Positions 18,265 through 26,388 of a stretch of DNA of 64,000 nucleotides are shown here, one piece after another. Source of the stretch: Chitinophaga sp. XS-30 (lineage in GTDB: Bacteria; Bacteroidota; Bacteroidia; Chitinophagales; Chitinophagaceae); NCBI RefSeq assembly GCF_008086345.1, contig NZ_CP043006.1, positions 2,416,032-2,480,031 on the forward strand. Direction: 5' to 3'. The translations under genes and the position numbers were made by a program. The first letter of the stretch is position 1, and each line of letters starts with the position of its first letter. The notes under the pieces were generated by a model. The model was not told the DNA's origin and ran no database searches. It was given only the letters and a program-made list of their open reading frames with translations.

Positions 18265-18300
18265 TTTCAATGGAATATTTAAGTAAATATTCCATTGAAA
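18265..18300. repeat. Perfect 17-bp inverted repeat near the island's left end
   Basis: TTTCAATGGAATATTTA (18265-18281) and its exact reverse complement (18284-18300) are separated by AG. TTCCATTGA recurs at about 18202. It is not followed by a T-tract on either strand. It lies between tmRNA and the serine recombinase gene, where an attachment or recombinase-binding site would be expected. Confidence 0.6.
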
Positions 18301-18321
18301 TAGGATTAAAGTAGGCTCTAC

Positions 18322-18341
18322 AAAAAAATCCCAACTGGGAT
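18322..18341 (-). terminator. Terminator of the serine recombinase gene
   Basis: On the minus strand ATCCCA GT TGGGAT followed by a T-tract (seven A at 18322-18328 on the plus strand), directly behind the recombinase stop codon. Confidence 0.65.
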
Positions 18342-18347
18342 AAAATG

Positions 18348-20024
18348 TTATTTTAGTAACTGGATAGTGATAATCTTCGCTAACGTGTTGATCAAAGACA
18401 TGACTTCATTAACCTCGCTTGTAGATACATTATTTTGTTGTGATAGTCCTAGGGTTTCATAATTCTCTTGTTCAATTATTAATGAGTCCGATTGGGTTAG
18501 GAGTTCCTTTTTAATTGAAAGATTGTAAGAGAACAAACCTGTGAAAGAGTGTTCCTTATTATATAATCTTTTCACCGCTCCGGTAACCGGTGAGGCATGA
18601 AAGCATTTGCCATCAGATACAAGATACTCCGGAAAGATCAGCCTGGTCAATTCTCGCTTAGTATGAATATCTCCTTCTTCGTATAACTGGCGTAGTTTGG
18701 AAAATAATGACAGGCCGGTGTTCACATCTTTTGAAAGCTGTCTTTGTTTATTCTGGAGTGCACTAAGCTTCTCGCACAGGATATTTATTTGTACTTCACT
18801 ACCTGCTTTTATTTTCTTATAATCTGATCCATCAATATCTCCTTGTAAGAGTAGGTCCCGCGCCTTTTTAATCTTATTGTTTAGCTCATCAATTTTCTTT
18901 GTCAGATGATAAGTTGTTTTTGTTTTTAGCGCTGCTTCTTCTGTTAAGGTTCTCTTCAATATTTTAAGGCAGATTGGATAGTAGTTTTCGCTAAGTTTGA
19001 AAGATTTCAATTGCTCAACGAAGAGATGATGTAATTTATCAGTTCTTAAATGAGACTTGCAATTGGAGTGACAGTGATAGTAATAGTATTTTTTATTCCG
19101 CCCTTGTGAGCCACTGCCAGTCAGAACTTCGCCACATTTTTTGCATGTTAAAAATCCTCTTAGGGGAAATAAATATTCAATGTTGGATCGCTTGGGAAGT
19201 TGTTCTCTCTTTTTATTTATTATGCTTTGAACATTGAAGAAAAGTATTTCCGATACAATAGGCTCGTGCGTACCTTGGACGTATTGCTCGCATTCATGGG
19301 GAGTGGCATGTATTGGCACTTTGCCACAATACAATGGGTTCCGAATTGCTCTCCAGAAACAGTTTTTACTTTTGTTAAACCCGTTATCCGTAGCATGTAT
19401 ATAGGCTTGTGTGATGTTGTGTGTTTTTGAGGCAATCTGTTCGAATGCTGTTTTCATAATACTCGCACAAGGTTCTATAGGGGCTATATATTTGACGCCG
19501 GTTTCTGTTGTTCTATTGATGTAACCAACCGGTGCAAGTCCCGTACAACGCCCTTCCTTTTTAGCTCTTCGTAGGCCCTGTTTGATATTTAAACTTCTGC
19601 GAGCGTTTTCGACCTCCGGGATAGTGAGATAAAATGCCAGGGTCATTTGATTTTCTGGAACAGTAATATCTAGTGGCTGTTCGGTAGCTACGGGTTGTAT
19701 GCCTAATGCTTCAAGTGAACGGATGGTTGCATATGCTTCGGCAGTATTCCTGCTAAATCTGTCCCACTTTGTGAACAGAAGTACTTGTGGACGATTACCT
19801 TTATTTACTTTGTAGGATTTAAATAATTTGGTCCATTGTGGTCGATTGAAAGTTTTTGCCGAGAAGTCTTCATAAATAACAGATCCTACTTGAATGCTAT
19901 TTACTTCGCAATGTCTTCTTAATACTTCTTCCTGGTAGCGTTGTGAAAAGCCTTTGTCTGCTTGTTCTTCTGTACTTACTCTGATATATAAATCAGCTAT
20001 TGGAAGTATGGCACATTTGTCCAT
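18348..20024 (-). CDS. Large serine recombinase (site-specific integrase)
   Basis: 558 residues. The N-terminal resolvase domain contains LYIRVSTEEQ with the catalytic Ser17, and LLFTKWDRFSRN holds the catalytic Arg region. A recombinase domain follows (GLRRAKKEGRCTGLAPVGYINR...). A zinc ribbon (LTCKKCGEVLTGSG...CHSNCKSH) and a long coiled-coil region (about 370-440) complete the large serine integrase layout. It is the only recombinase in the AT-rich island and its terminator faces tmRNA, so it is the likely integrase of the element. Large serine integrases usually make attL/attR without needing a tRNA, so the tmRNA position may mark insertion behind the gene rather than in it. Confidence 0.9.
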   Translation of the reverse strand: MDKCAILPIADLYIRVSTEEQADKGFSQRYQEEVLRRHCEVNSIQVGSVIYEDFSAKTFNRPQWTKLFKSYKVNKGNRPQVLLFTKWDRFSRNTAEAYATIRSLEALGIQPVATEQPLDITVPENQMTLAFYLTIPEVENARRSLNIKQGLRRAKKEGRCTGLAPVGYINRTTETGVKYIAPIEPCASIMKTAFEQIASKTHNITQAYIHATDNGFNKSKNCFWRAIRNPLYCGKVPIHATPHECEQYVQGTHEPIVSEILFFNVQSIINKKREQLPKRSNIEYLFPLRGFLTCKKCGEVLTGSGSQGRNKKYYYYHCHSNCKSHLRTDKLHHLFVEQLKSFKLSENYYPICLKILKRTLTEEAALKTKTTYHLTKKIDELNNKIKKARDLLLQGDIDGSDYKKIKAGSEVQINILCEKLSALQNKQRQLSKDVNTGLSLFSKLRQLYEEGDIHTKRELTRLIFPEYLVSDGKCFHASPVTGAVKRLYNKEHSFTGLFSYNLSIKKELLTQSDSLIIEQENYETLGLSQQNNVSTSEVNEVMSLINTLAKIITIQLLK

Positions 20025-20079
20025 ATTATGTTATATTTAGTGAATGTATTAATAGTTTTGATGGCTTTAGATATAAAGA

Positions 20080-20109
20080 GCTAACCCAATTTTATTTAAG
20101 GGTGTTAGC
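20080..20109. promoter_or_regulatory. Inverted repeat between divergent genes (possible operator)
   Basis: GCTAACCC (20080-20087) faces GGGTGTTAGC (20100-20109), an imperfect palindrome with a 12-nt spacer in the 122-bp gap between the recombinase and nuclease genes. It is placed to control both. Confidence 0.3.
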
Positions 20110-20146
20110 GATAATTGGAGTATTGAATATTAATGATTTTAATATT

Positions 20147-21049
20147 ATGAAATTGCAACAAATCAGAGCTATAAGTGAATTAACTAATCTATTATATGAT
20201 TTCTTACCAGGTAGTCGCTATTCCTATGCTGATCAGTCAATTACTTTTCCTGGATGTGCTGCAAAAGTGGGAGTATCTCAGTTATGGCAAGGTGGGAGTA
20301 AAAGGCCCGCAATCAATAAGTTGTTGTCGGGGACGTTAGAACTTAATAACGCCAAGTTCTGTAACTTAATTCGAGAAATCATAAAGACTGCAATTCCTTA
20401 TCGAATGGGGAAGGCCAATCCAATAACTAGAGAGGAAATAGAAGAAATTAATAAGAAAATTCATGAAATCGGTTTTAGAATTAAGGACCTTGTAGATGAA
20501 GAATTTCTGAAGACGCTTCCACAAAAGGAATCTCGAAGTGTACCAACGGAAGAGAAGAAAGTAATCGATACCATCGAATTGGTTAAGGATTATATGGATA
20601 TATCGAGTATGGATCCGCAACCAAGAGGATATGCATTTGAAAAGTTTTTAAATAAACTATTTGTCAAATTTCAGTTTTCACCACGAGATGCTTTCAGAAT
20701 TAAGGGAGAGCAGATTGATGGTAGCTTTGAATTAGATGGCCAAACATATTTACTGGAAGCAAAATGGCAAGCGAAGCAAAGTGCACAAGACGAATTACTA
20801 ATTTTCAACGGGAAGGTTGAAGGTAAATCTTCATGGGCAAGAGGTGTTTTTATCAGTTATATTGGATTTACAGATGATGGACTTGAGGCATTTTCCCGGG
20901 GTAAACGTACGAGCATTATTGGTCTGAATGGGGTGGATATATTCTTTGTTCTCGAAGGGAAAATCTCCCTGTCTGATCTTATTAAAAGGAAGGCTAGAAG
21001 AGCAGTTGAGACAAACGAATTTTTTGTGTCAGTACATGAGTTGCTCTAA
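20147..21049 (+). CDS. PD-(D/E)XK (Mrr-like) restriction endonuclease-type protein
   Basis: 300 residues from ATG 20147; the longer frame from 20000 overlaps the recombinase start and lacks family-like sequence. The C-terminal half has a PD-(D/E)XK nuclease core: RGYAFEKFLNKLF (first acidic residue), EQIDGSFEL (Asp) and YLLEAKWQ (E-x-K), followed by an Mrr-like FISYIGFTDDGLEAF. The N-terminal half is alpha-helical, with LYDFLPGSRYSY and WQGGSKRPAI...LL, and resembles no domain I can name. The nuclease fold and the location beside a Gabija-like pair suggest a defence role, but the target is unknown. It is convergent with the 157-aa gene (10 bp between stops). Confidence 0.72.
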   Translation: MKLQQIRAISELTNLLYDFLPGSRYSYADQSITFPGCAAKVGVSQLWQGGSKRPAINKLLSGTLELNNAKFCNLIREIIKTAIPYRMGKANPITREEIEEINKKIHEIGFRIKDLVDEEFLKTLPQKESRSVPTEEKKVIDTIELVKDYMDISSMDPQPRGYAFEKFLNKLFVKFQFSPRDAFRIKGEQIDGSFELDGQTYLLEAKWQAKQSAQDELLIFNGKVEGKSSWARGVFISYIGFTDDGLEAFSRGKRTSIIGLNGVDIFFVLEGKISLSDLIKRKARRAVETNEFFVSVHELL

Positions 21050-21059
21050 CTTGGGAATT

Positions 21060-21533
21060 TTAGGGCAATCCTTCCCATTTTTTTCGAATAGCAAGACTAT
21101 TATAACCTCGTTTATCTTCATTACGAAATATTTCGAAACCGATTTTGGGCATCATGAGTCCACTTACGTAGTTTTCTTCAAGATATGTGGGGTTATTAAT
21201 TACAAATTCCTTGTGGCTTGGTACGGCCATAGCTCTTTCCTGTACTTTATCTTCTATGTATTCTAAAATATCGAAGTTTTCGTCATCGTAGTTTGGTTCA
21301 GCCTCAATGTATTTTAAAATAAGCATTATAGGCTTAAATTTACCTTGATGTGGAGGATATCCTAGGATATCAATAGTTGTATAATAAAGATGGTAAAGCG
21401 ATGTACTAAACCCGTCTTTTTCCAAAATGCCGGTTACCCAATGAATAAAGAACTTAACAAAGCCATCATCATCATAGAAATGGTTTTCTATTTTTTCTGT
21501 AGATAAGATATGATTGATATTGTATTCAGTCAT
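21060..21533 (-). CDS. Hypothetical protein of the defence island
   Basis: 157 residues, acidic, rich in Tyr, Phe, Asp and Glu, with no signal peptide or membrane helix. The C-terminus reads KIGFEIFRNEDKRGYNSLAIRKKW. I recognise no domain. It is on the same strand as the helicase gene with a 92-bp gap, so it may be the last gene of the OLD-helicase transcript. AT-rich like the rest of the island. Confidence 0.6.
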   Translation of the reverse strand: MTEYNINHILSTEKIENHFYDDDGFVKFFIHWVTGILEKDGFSTSLYHLYYTTIDILGYPPHQGKFKPIMLILKYIEAEPNYDDENFDILEYIEDKVQERAMAVPSHKEFVINNPTYLEENYVSGLMMPKIGFEIFRNEDKRGYNSLAIRKKWEGLP

Positions 21534-21625
21534 AGAATTTTGGTATATGTATTAATATTGCTATTAATTTTCAAATATAATCCCACTTTGAATAGATAAC
21601 CCAAATGGTCAAGGGGTAATTTTAC

Positions 21626-23494
21626 TTAATGGGCATCCGGCTGGTTGAAATTCACAATATTTATTCCTTCATAACGGCAAACCAACTCATGAATATGTCC
21701 GATGATATCAGCCTTTTGACGCCCGCCACCCCTTGGTAAATCTCTAGTTTGCGAAAAAGTAAATAACATCCTTTCCTTCGCCCTTGAAAGTGCTACAAAA
21801 AACAGGTTGTTATCCTGAGTTGGCCGATCTGTATAGCTCCAGAATGCAGAATCTTCTAACCCTACAAATATGACAGTGTGAAACTCGAGCCCTTTACTTT
21901 TGTGGGTGGTCATGATAGGTACTGTATCTTCTCCTTTCAGCATACCAAGAGCGGCAAGCATACTACCACTATCATTATATTGTTTCATAAGATAATCGCG
22001 CATCTGCTCCATCATTTGCCGTAGCCAGGTTCCTTCTTTATACTGCTGGTATTGATCCTTAACCTTCTTTATGTCTGTAAAATGGCTTATTTTAACCATG
22101 AGGTCCGTAAACCTTGCAGTGCCAAGGTCTGTTCCATTATTAAATTCAGCCTTAAGTTCACGAACGAATTTCAAAGCACGCCGTTGTAGTAGAAGCATTT
22201 CTTGATCCTCATAACTCTGGTTGATATACGCAAGAAAATTCACCACTTCGTCCCAACACTTACCAAGCTTAGTCGCAAATACACTTTCTAAGAAGTTAAT
22301 CATGAACATCGGGAATGGTTCAGTAAGCAAATCCTGCAGAGTGCTTTCATCCCGGGCACGAATACCAGCCGTTGTCAATGCCGCGATCAAATCGGTGGTA
22401 TAATTGGGCGGCAGTTGCTTAACCAGTATACAAACTTCCCTAGGGGTAATGCCATCTGTCTGTAGCCACCTGGTAATTTCACCTACTAGGTAATCTCTTT
22501 CTGCATGATGATCGGCAAAAAAACACATCCTAACTTCTCCCTGATCCTGATCCCATTTATCAGAAGGTATGGCGATGGCTGGTTTGTGCAGCAGGGTTTC
22601 GACTAAATAATTTTGGAAGTGGATCAGACGTGGCGCCGAACGCCAATTCATACACAGGCGCAATGGTTCAGATTGCGTGTCCAAGCTGTATTCCTCAAAT
22701 ATTGCAGGTTTGGCGCCGGCCCACTCCATAATGGTTTGTTTATCATCACCTACTGCTGTAAAATTCACGTTGCCTCCAAAAAAACAGGTTTTGAATAGGT
22801 CATATTGAATATGGGTGGTATCTTGAAATTCATCAATGAATACGTGGGAGTATGTCTGTTGCAGCATTTGCTTAATAGCGGGGTTACTGCTTATGATAAG
22901 ATCTGCAAGACGCATAATCATCGGGAAGTTTAACTCCGGCTTAGCTTTTTGCGTCAGATATTTCCATACGTTTCCTAGAATTGCTATCTCGTCATCATCC
23001 GGATCGAAGGGAAGTTGAACAGAGGTCAGATAAGCGGCATAATCGGATATGTTTACTGTATTGTAAAAGTTCTGATTAACTGCCTGGAAAGCATACTTGA
23101 TATGATTAGCCATTTTGGCGTTTACATCGTATGCGTGAATTTTATAACCGGCTGGTAAGCCTCGCCTTAGTCGGTCAAAAATTCCCTTTGAAAAAGCATC
23201 AAAAGTCAAGGAGTCAAACCGTTGTGACAAAAAAGTCCCGCATCTCTTTTGAACGCGAGCCCTTAAATTATTGGCTGCATCTACCTTAAAGCTAATAGCT
23301 AAGATTCGCTTGGGCCATGGGCAGGTATTGGTTTGCAGCAGGTAGCAAGCCTTTTGTGCAAGTAATTCGGTTTTACCCGAGCCTGGACCTGCAACAACCA
23401 ATGTGTTGCCTGTAGCATAAATGGCATTCATTGCCACTTCCTCTAAGTGCATCTGATCTGCAGGGACCCAGTTATGTGTATCAATGAATTTCAT
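21626..23494 (-). CDS. UvrD/Rep-family superfamily-1 helicase, GajB-like
   Basis: 622 residues. Walker A AGPGSGKT (35-42), Walker B VFIDEFQD (DEFQD 221-225), motif III GDDKQTIMEWAGA (249 on), a motif V-like MTTHKSKGLEFHTVIFVGLED and motif VI LFFVALSRAKERML are all present, so the motor should be active. It begins 5 bp after the OLD-nuclease stop, in the same operon. OLD class 2 nucleases paired with a UvrD-like helicase define the Gabija anti-phage system (GajA plus GajB). GajB of Bacillus cereus is nearer 500 residues, so this is a longer relative. The gene order (nuclease first) agrees with Gabija. Confidence 0.85.
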   Translation of the reverse strand: MKFIDTHNWVPADQMHLEEVAMNAIYATGNTLVVAGPGSGKTELLAQKACYLLQTNTCPWPKRILAISFKVDAANNLRARVQKRCGTFLSQRFDSLTFDAFSKGIFDRLRRGLPAGYKIHAYDVNAKMANHIKYAFQAVNQNFYNTVNISDYAAYLTSVQLPFDPDDDEIAILGNVWKYLTQKAKPELNFPMIMRLADLIISSNPAIKQMLQQTYSHVFIDEFQDTTHIQYDLFKTCFFGGNVNFTAVGDDKQTIMEWAGAKPAIFEEYSLDTQSEPLRLCMNWRSAPRLIHFQNYLVETLLHKPAIAIPSDKWDQDQGEVRMCFFADHHAERDYLVGEITRWLQTDGITPREVCILVKQLPPNYTTDLIAALTTAGIRARDESTLQDLLTEPFPMFMINFLESVFATKLGKCWDEVVNFLAYINQSYEDQEMLLLQRRALKFVRELKAEFNNGTDLGTARFTDLMVKISHFTDIKKVKDQYQQYKEGTWLRQMMEQMRDYLMKQYNDSGSMLAALGMLKGEDTVPIMTTHKSKGLEFHTVIFVGLEDSAFWSYTDRPTQDNNLFFVALSRAKERMLFTFSQTRDLPRGGGRQKADIIGHIHELVCRYEGINIVNFNQPDAH

Positions 23495-23499
23495 ATTTG

Positions 23500-25476
23500 C
23501 TATGCTAATTTTTCCTTGATGCGGACGAAAATTTCGTTGAATACTGCAGGAAGTTTTTCTTTAATTACTATATCTGGCATCGAAGCTAGAGCCTGCATGT
23601 GAGTTACGGGTTTACCCCTACCCAGAAAGTGATAATTATACCATACCATTAACTCCCTATCTTGTACATTATACAAGTCTGCTATATAGTTTTCGTGTTT
23701 AAGAGTAGCGACAACTGACTTTTCAACGTATACGGCTCGATCATGACCATCGCGAGGAATACGGGGCCCTCCATTTGTAGGGTACATATGTCGGCCCTGA
23801 TAGTATGCTGGAAATGTTTTAAGCATTAAAAAATCAAGGTCCAGATTTCTTGTATAAAAAACATCAAGGCTTTGAAGGCGACCGATCCAAAATTCCAATG
23901 CTCTAATACGATTTTCGGAATAGTCTCGTGCATGCATTTGGTTTAACTGTTCTTCAGAAAGTATACCACTAGGTGTTGTTAATAGTTGATCACGATTATG
24001 TCCAGCATCAATAAGCTCCAGCAAGGCATATTTTATGCGGCCCCATCCGCCAATATGGCGACCTAAATCTAAATCAAGTAAGGTCACATGCGGAATTTGC
24101 AAATCTGCCAGTAGCTTCCAGATATGATGTACAAAGCGATGTCCAAGGGGGGCGAACGTTACAATATTATCGTCAAAATCAAAATCCAATACATTCATTA
24201 AATGGTTGAAAATAACAGCTTCACTATCACCTTCTCCTATCAGCACAACTTTAGCGAAGTAGATTTCGGGATAGTTACGCACTGCCTCCTTAATATATTT
24301 GTAAGCCTCATCTTGTTTATCTGGAAGCTTTATGTTTCGTACTTGAGTTTGGCCATTATTAATACGAAAATGGTAGATAGTCTCAGGATCTAAACGTTTT
24401 ACAATTGCCGGCGTATGAGAAGATAGGAATACCATCAAACCTTGATGGCTGGCAATATCTTCTAAAATACGAATTACCCTTCCGAGAATTTGAGGTGCAA
24501 TATGGTTTTCAGGCTCTTCTATTAATAGTAAAGTTACTACAGGGCGTACTGCGTCCTCATCCAAATCTTGCATACCCTGTTGAGCCTCTACCTGCAGTAA
24601 GGCGCATACCATGGTGATGTAAAATAAGGACCGGTAACCATCACCCAAATCATGAATATTAAAATCCCGGTGTACACCTGGTGCTGGACTGAACTGAATT
24701 TCCAGTTTTTTTAGTACTTCATCAATTTCACCGGTGCCAAATTTCATATTGGCATCTTTAAAGCGATCATCTCTATGGAACTTTGACCAGGTTTCCTGAA
24801 TTGTACCCTGAATTACATCAAAGCCCGGAAGACCAGAAAATAATCCATTTAGTGCTCCGACCTGTTGGCGTAAGTTATCCCGAAACCCAGCATCGAAGTT
24901 GATCGTTTTTAATAACCGATGCAATATCGATCCAGAGGCAAATTTCAGCTGATCTGCAGTTTTACGTAACGCTGGAATATATATTACCTGAAACAAACCA
25001 TACATAGACTTTTTAAATTCTTTAGTTTCTTCCTCGTTATTAACATTTCCAGGTAATGTTACAAACGACTGTTTCTGCTCTATTTCACCTTCGGGAGAGG
25101 ATGCGGATGGTTGCCAGGATGCTTTTTGCCTGATGCGAACATATGGCCGGGCCTGATTATTTTCGACAGTATATTGACCTTCAAAAAGAGGTAAAACAGG
25201 GTCGTTTTCATCAAAAACAAGATCCACTTCAATGATCAATGATTTATTGGATGGGTGCATTGGATCCTCTCCGGCCGGGGTATAAAAATCCTCTTTAAAT
25301 AAGGTCCGCTCAATTCTATCACCGAAAAGTTTACGTATGGCGTCCAGTGCAGCAGTTTTACCTGAGCTATTTAGGCCGATAAAGCAATTGAGTGTTGAAT
25401 CAAAGGTGAGGGTTTGTGAATCAGGCCCAAAGGAACGGAAGCCACTGATTCTTAAAGCAGCGATTTTCATCTGCAA
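23500..25476 (-). CDS. OLD-family ATP-dependent endonuclease (AAA ATPase plus TOPRIM), GajA-like
   Basis: 658 residues. N-terminal ABC-type ATPase: Walker A GLNSSGKT (34-41), a DLGDGYRSL signature-like loop (276 on), Walker B LLLIEEPENH (316-325) and the switch SSHTPAIV (352 on). C-terminal TOPRIM: GEGDSE (414-419) and LLDLDLGR with D468 and D470. This is the class 2 OLD pattern. In Gabija, GajA is a nicking nuclease kept inactive by nucleotides and freed when phage activity depletes them. Directly followed by the UvrD-like helicase, so I infer a Gabija-like operon. Class 1 and other OLD/helicase pairs exist, so the exact system type needs phylogeny. Confidence 0.87.
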   Translation of the reverse strand: MQMKIAALRISGFRSFGPDSQTLTFDSTLNCFIGLNSSGKTAALDAIRKLFGDRIERTLFKEDFYTPAGEDPMHPSNKSLIIEVDLVFDENDPVLPLFEGQYTVENNQARPYVRIRQKASWQPSASSPEGEIEQKQSFVTLPGNVNNEEETKEFKKSMYGLFQVIYIPALRKTADQLKFASGSILHRLLKTINFDAGFRDNLRQQVGALNGLFSGLPGFDVIQGTIQETWSKFHRDDRFKDANMKFGTGEIDEVLKKLEIQFSPAPGVHRDFNIHDLGDGYRSLFYITMVCALLQVEAQQGMQDLDEDAVRPVVTLLLIEEPENHIAPQILGRVIRILEDIASHQGLMVFLSSHTPAIVKRLDPETIYHFRINNGQTQVRNIKLPDKQDEAYKYIKEAVRNYPEIYFAKVVLIGEGDSEAVIFNHLMNVLDFDFDDNIVTFAPLGHRFVHHIWKLLADLQIPHVTLLDLDLGRHIGGWGRIKYALLELIDAGHNRDQLLTTPSGILSEEQLNQMHARDYSENRIRALEFWIGRLQSLDVFYTRNLDLDFLMLKTFPAYYQGRHMYPTNGGPRIPRDGHDRAVYVEKSVVATLKHENYIADLYNVQDRELMVWYNYHFLGRGKPVTHMQALASMPDIVIKEKLPAVFNEIFVRIKEKLA

Positions 25477-25953
25477 TCGTTTTGGTTATTGAAACAAACT
25501 GAATAAATGACTTGGCGAATTTATTTAATTTCTAAAATCTAATTGGAGAGGAGGTAATTTTGCATGATTAAGCATTACCTGCCAGATTAGCATAAGTTAA
25601 TTTATTTTTTTTATAATGTGAATTTTGCCTTGTCGAAACACATATAACGATTATTTTAAAGCGATTTTCAATTAGAATCAACGGATAACTCAGCTAAATT
25701 TTTCAAATCCTTCAAAAATTGTTCGGACAAACGTACCTCCAAGCCCACTTCGGTAAAACTGGCAGTACCAGGAAGTACCAAAAAAATTAAAGGCAGTTCG
25801 TCATGAGCTGCCTTTTTTAGTTTTCACATTTCGCAATGATAACCAATCAATTGCCTTCATTCTGTCTGGTTTCAAATAGGAAAAGTCTCTTCTTAATTTG
25901 AGAACTGTCTCGAGGAATAATGTGTTGCGTCGCTTGTATATTAGATAGAACTT
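25477..25953. other. Right end of the AT-rich island, no intact gene
   Basis: Holds an inverted repeat AGGTAAT / ATTACCT (25552-25580) upstream of the OLD gene, then a stretch (about 25650-25830) where several short frames stay open without a start codon. The most protein-like is on the minus strand (…LVLPGTASFTEVG, LEVRLSEQFLKDL…, stop near 25675). It could be a remnant of a gene cut by the island's arrival. A bidirectional hairpin ends the stretch. Confidence 0.4.
25791..25820 (+). terminator. Hairpin with T-tract, possibly bidirectional
   Basis: GGCAGTTC / GAGCTGCC with a 5-nt loop and one wobble pair, six T on the plus strand and a T-rich run on the minus strand. Confidence 0.5.
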
Positions 25954-26319
25954 TTACTTCGATACTGAATGCTTCTTTGGCTTTAATCCTATGTGCGTTT
26001 CAAATAGTCGTGAGAAGTGACTTAGATTCGAAAATCCTAAACGATAACCAACTTCCGACACCGATAGCTTTTCTTCCTTAATCAAATATGCCGCTTCTTT
26101 CATCCTAAAACATTGGCAGTAATTGTAAATTCTGTTGCCAAAAATCTGTTTAAACAACCGCTTCAATTTGGATTCACTCATGCCAGAAAATTTCATAAGT
26201 TCAGGAAGTATCGGAGGGAAATCAATCTTTAAAAGAATCCTATCTTTACCTCATATATCTTTTTCACATCAGCGCTATTCATAGTGCGGTGGGAAAAGTG
26301 TATAGATGTTTTAATCATT
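25954..26319 (-). pseudogene. Broken AraC-family regulator (C-terminal HTH fragment with frameshift)
   Basis: The last 80 codons (from ATG 26196) encode the AraC double helix-turn-helix almost intact: MSESKLKRLFKQIFGNRIYN, then LSVSEVGYRLGFSNLSHFSRLFE. Upstream the same protein continues without a start (DRILLKIDFPPILPELMKF), and before that in another frame (MNSADVKKIYEVK). Adding one A at about 26243-26247 joins the two into one sequence, so a single-base deletion has occurred. Full AraC proteins of this type have about 300 residues; the N-terminal sensor part is missing altogether. It is both truncated and frameshifted, next to the island border. Confidence 0.75.
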
Positions 26320-26388
26320 CCTTGATTTGCTTACAAGCTTCGGGGGTTTGCATACATGTGCGCGATTTAGCTAACCGACCTTTGGATC

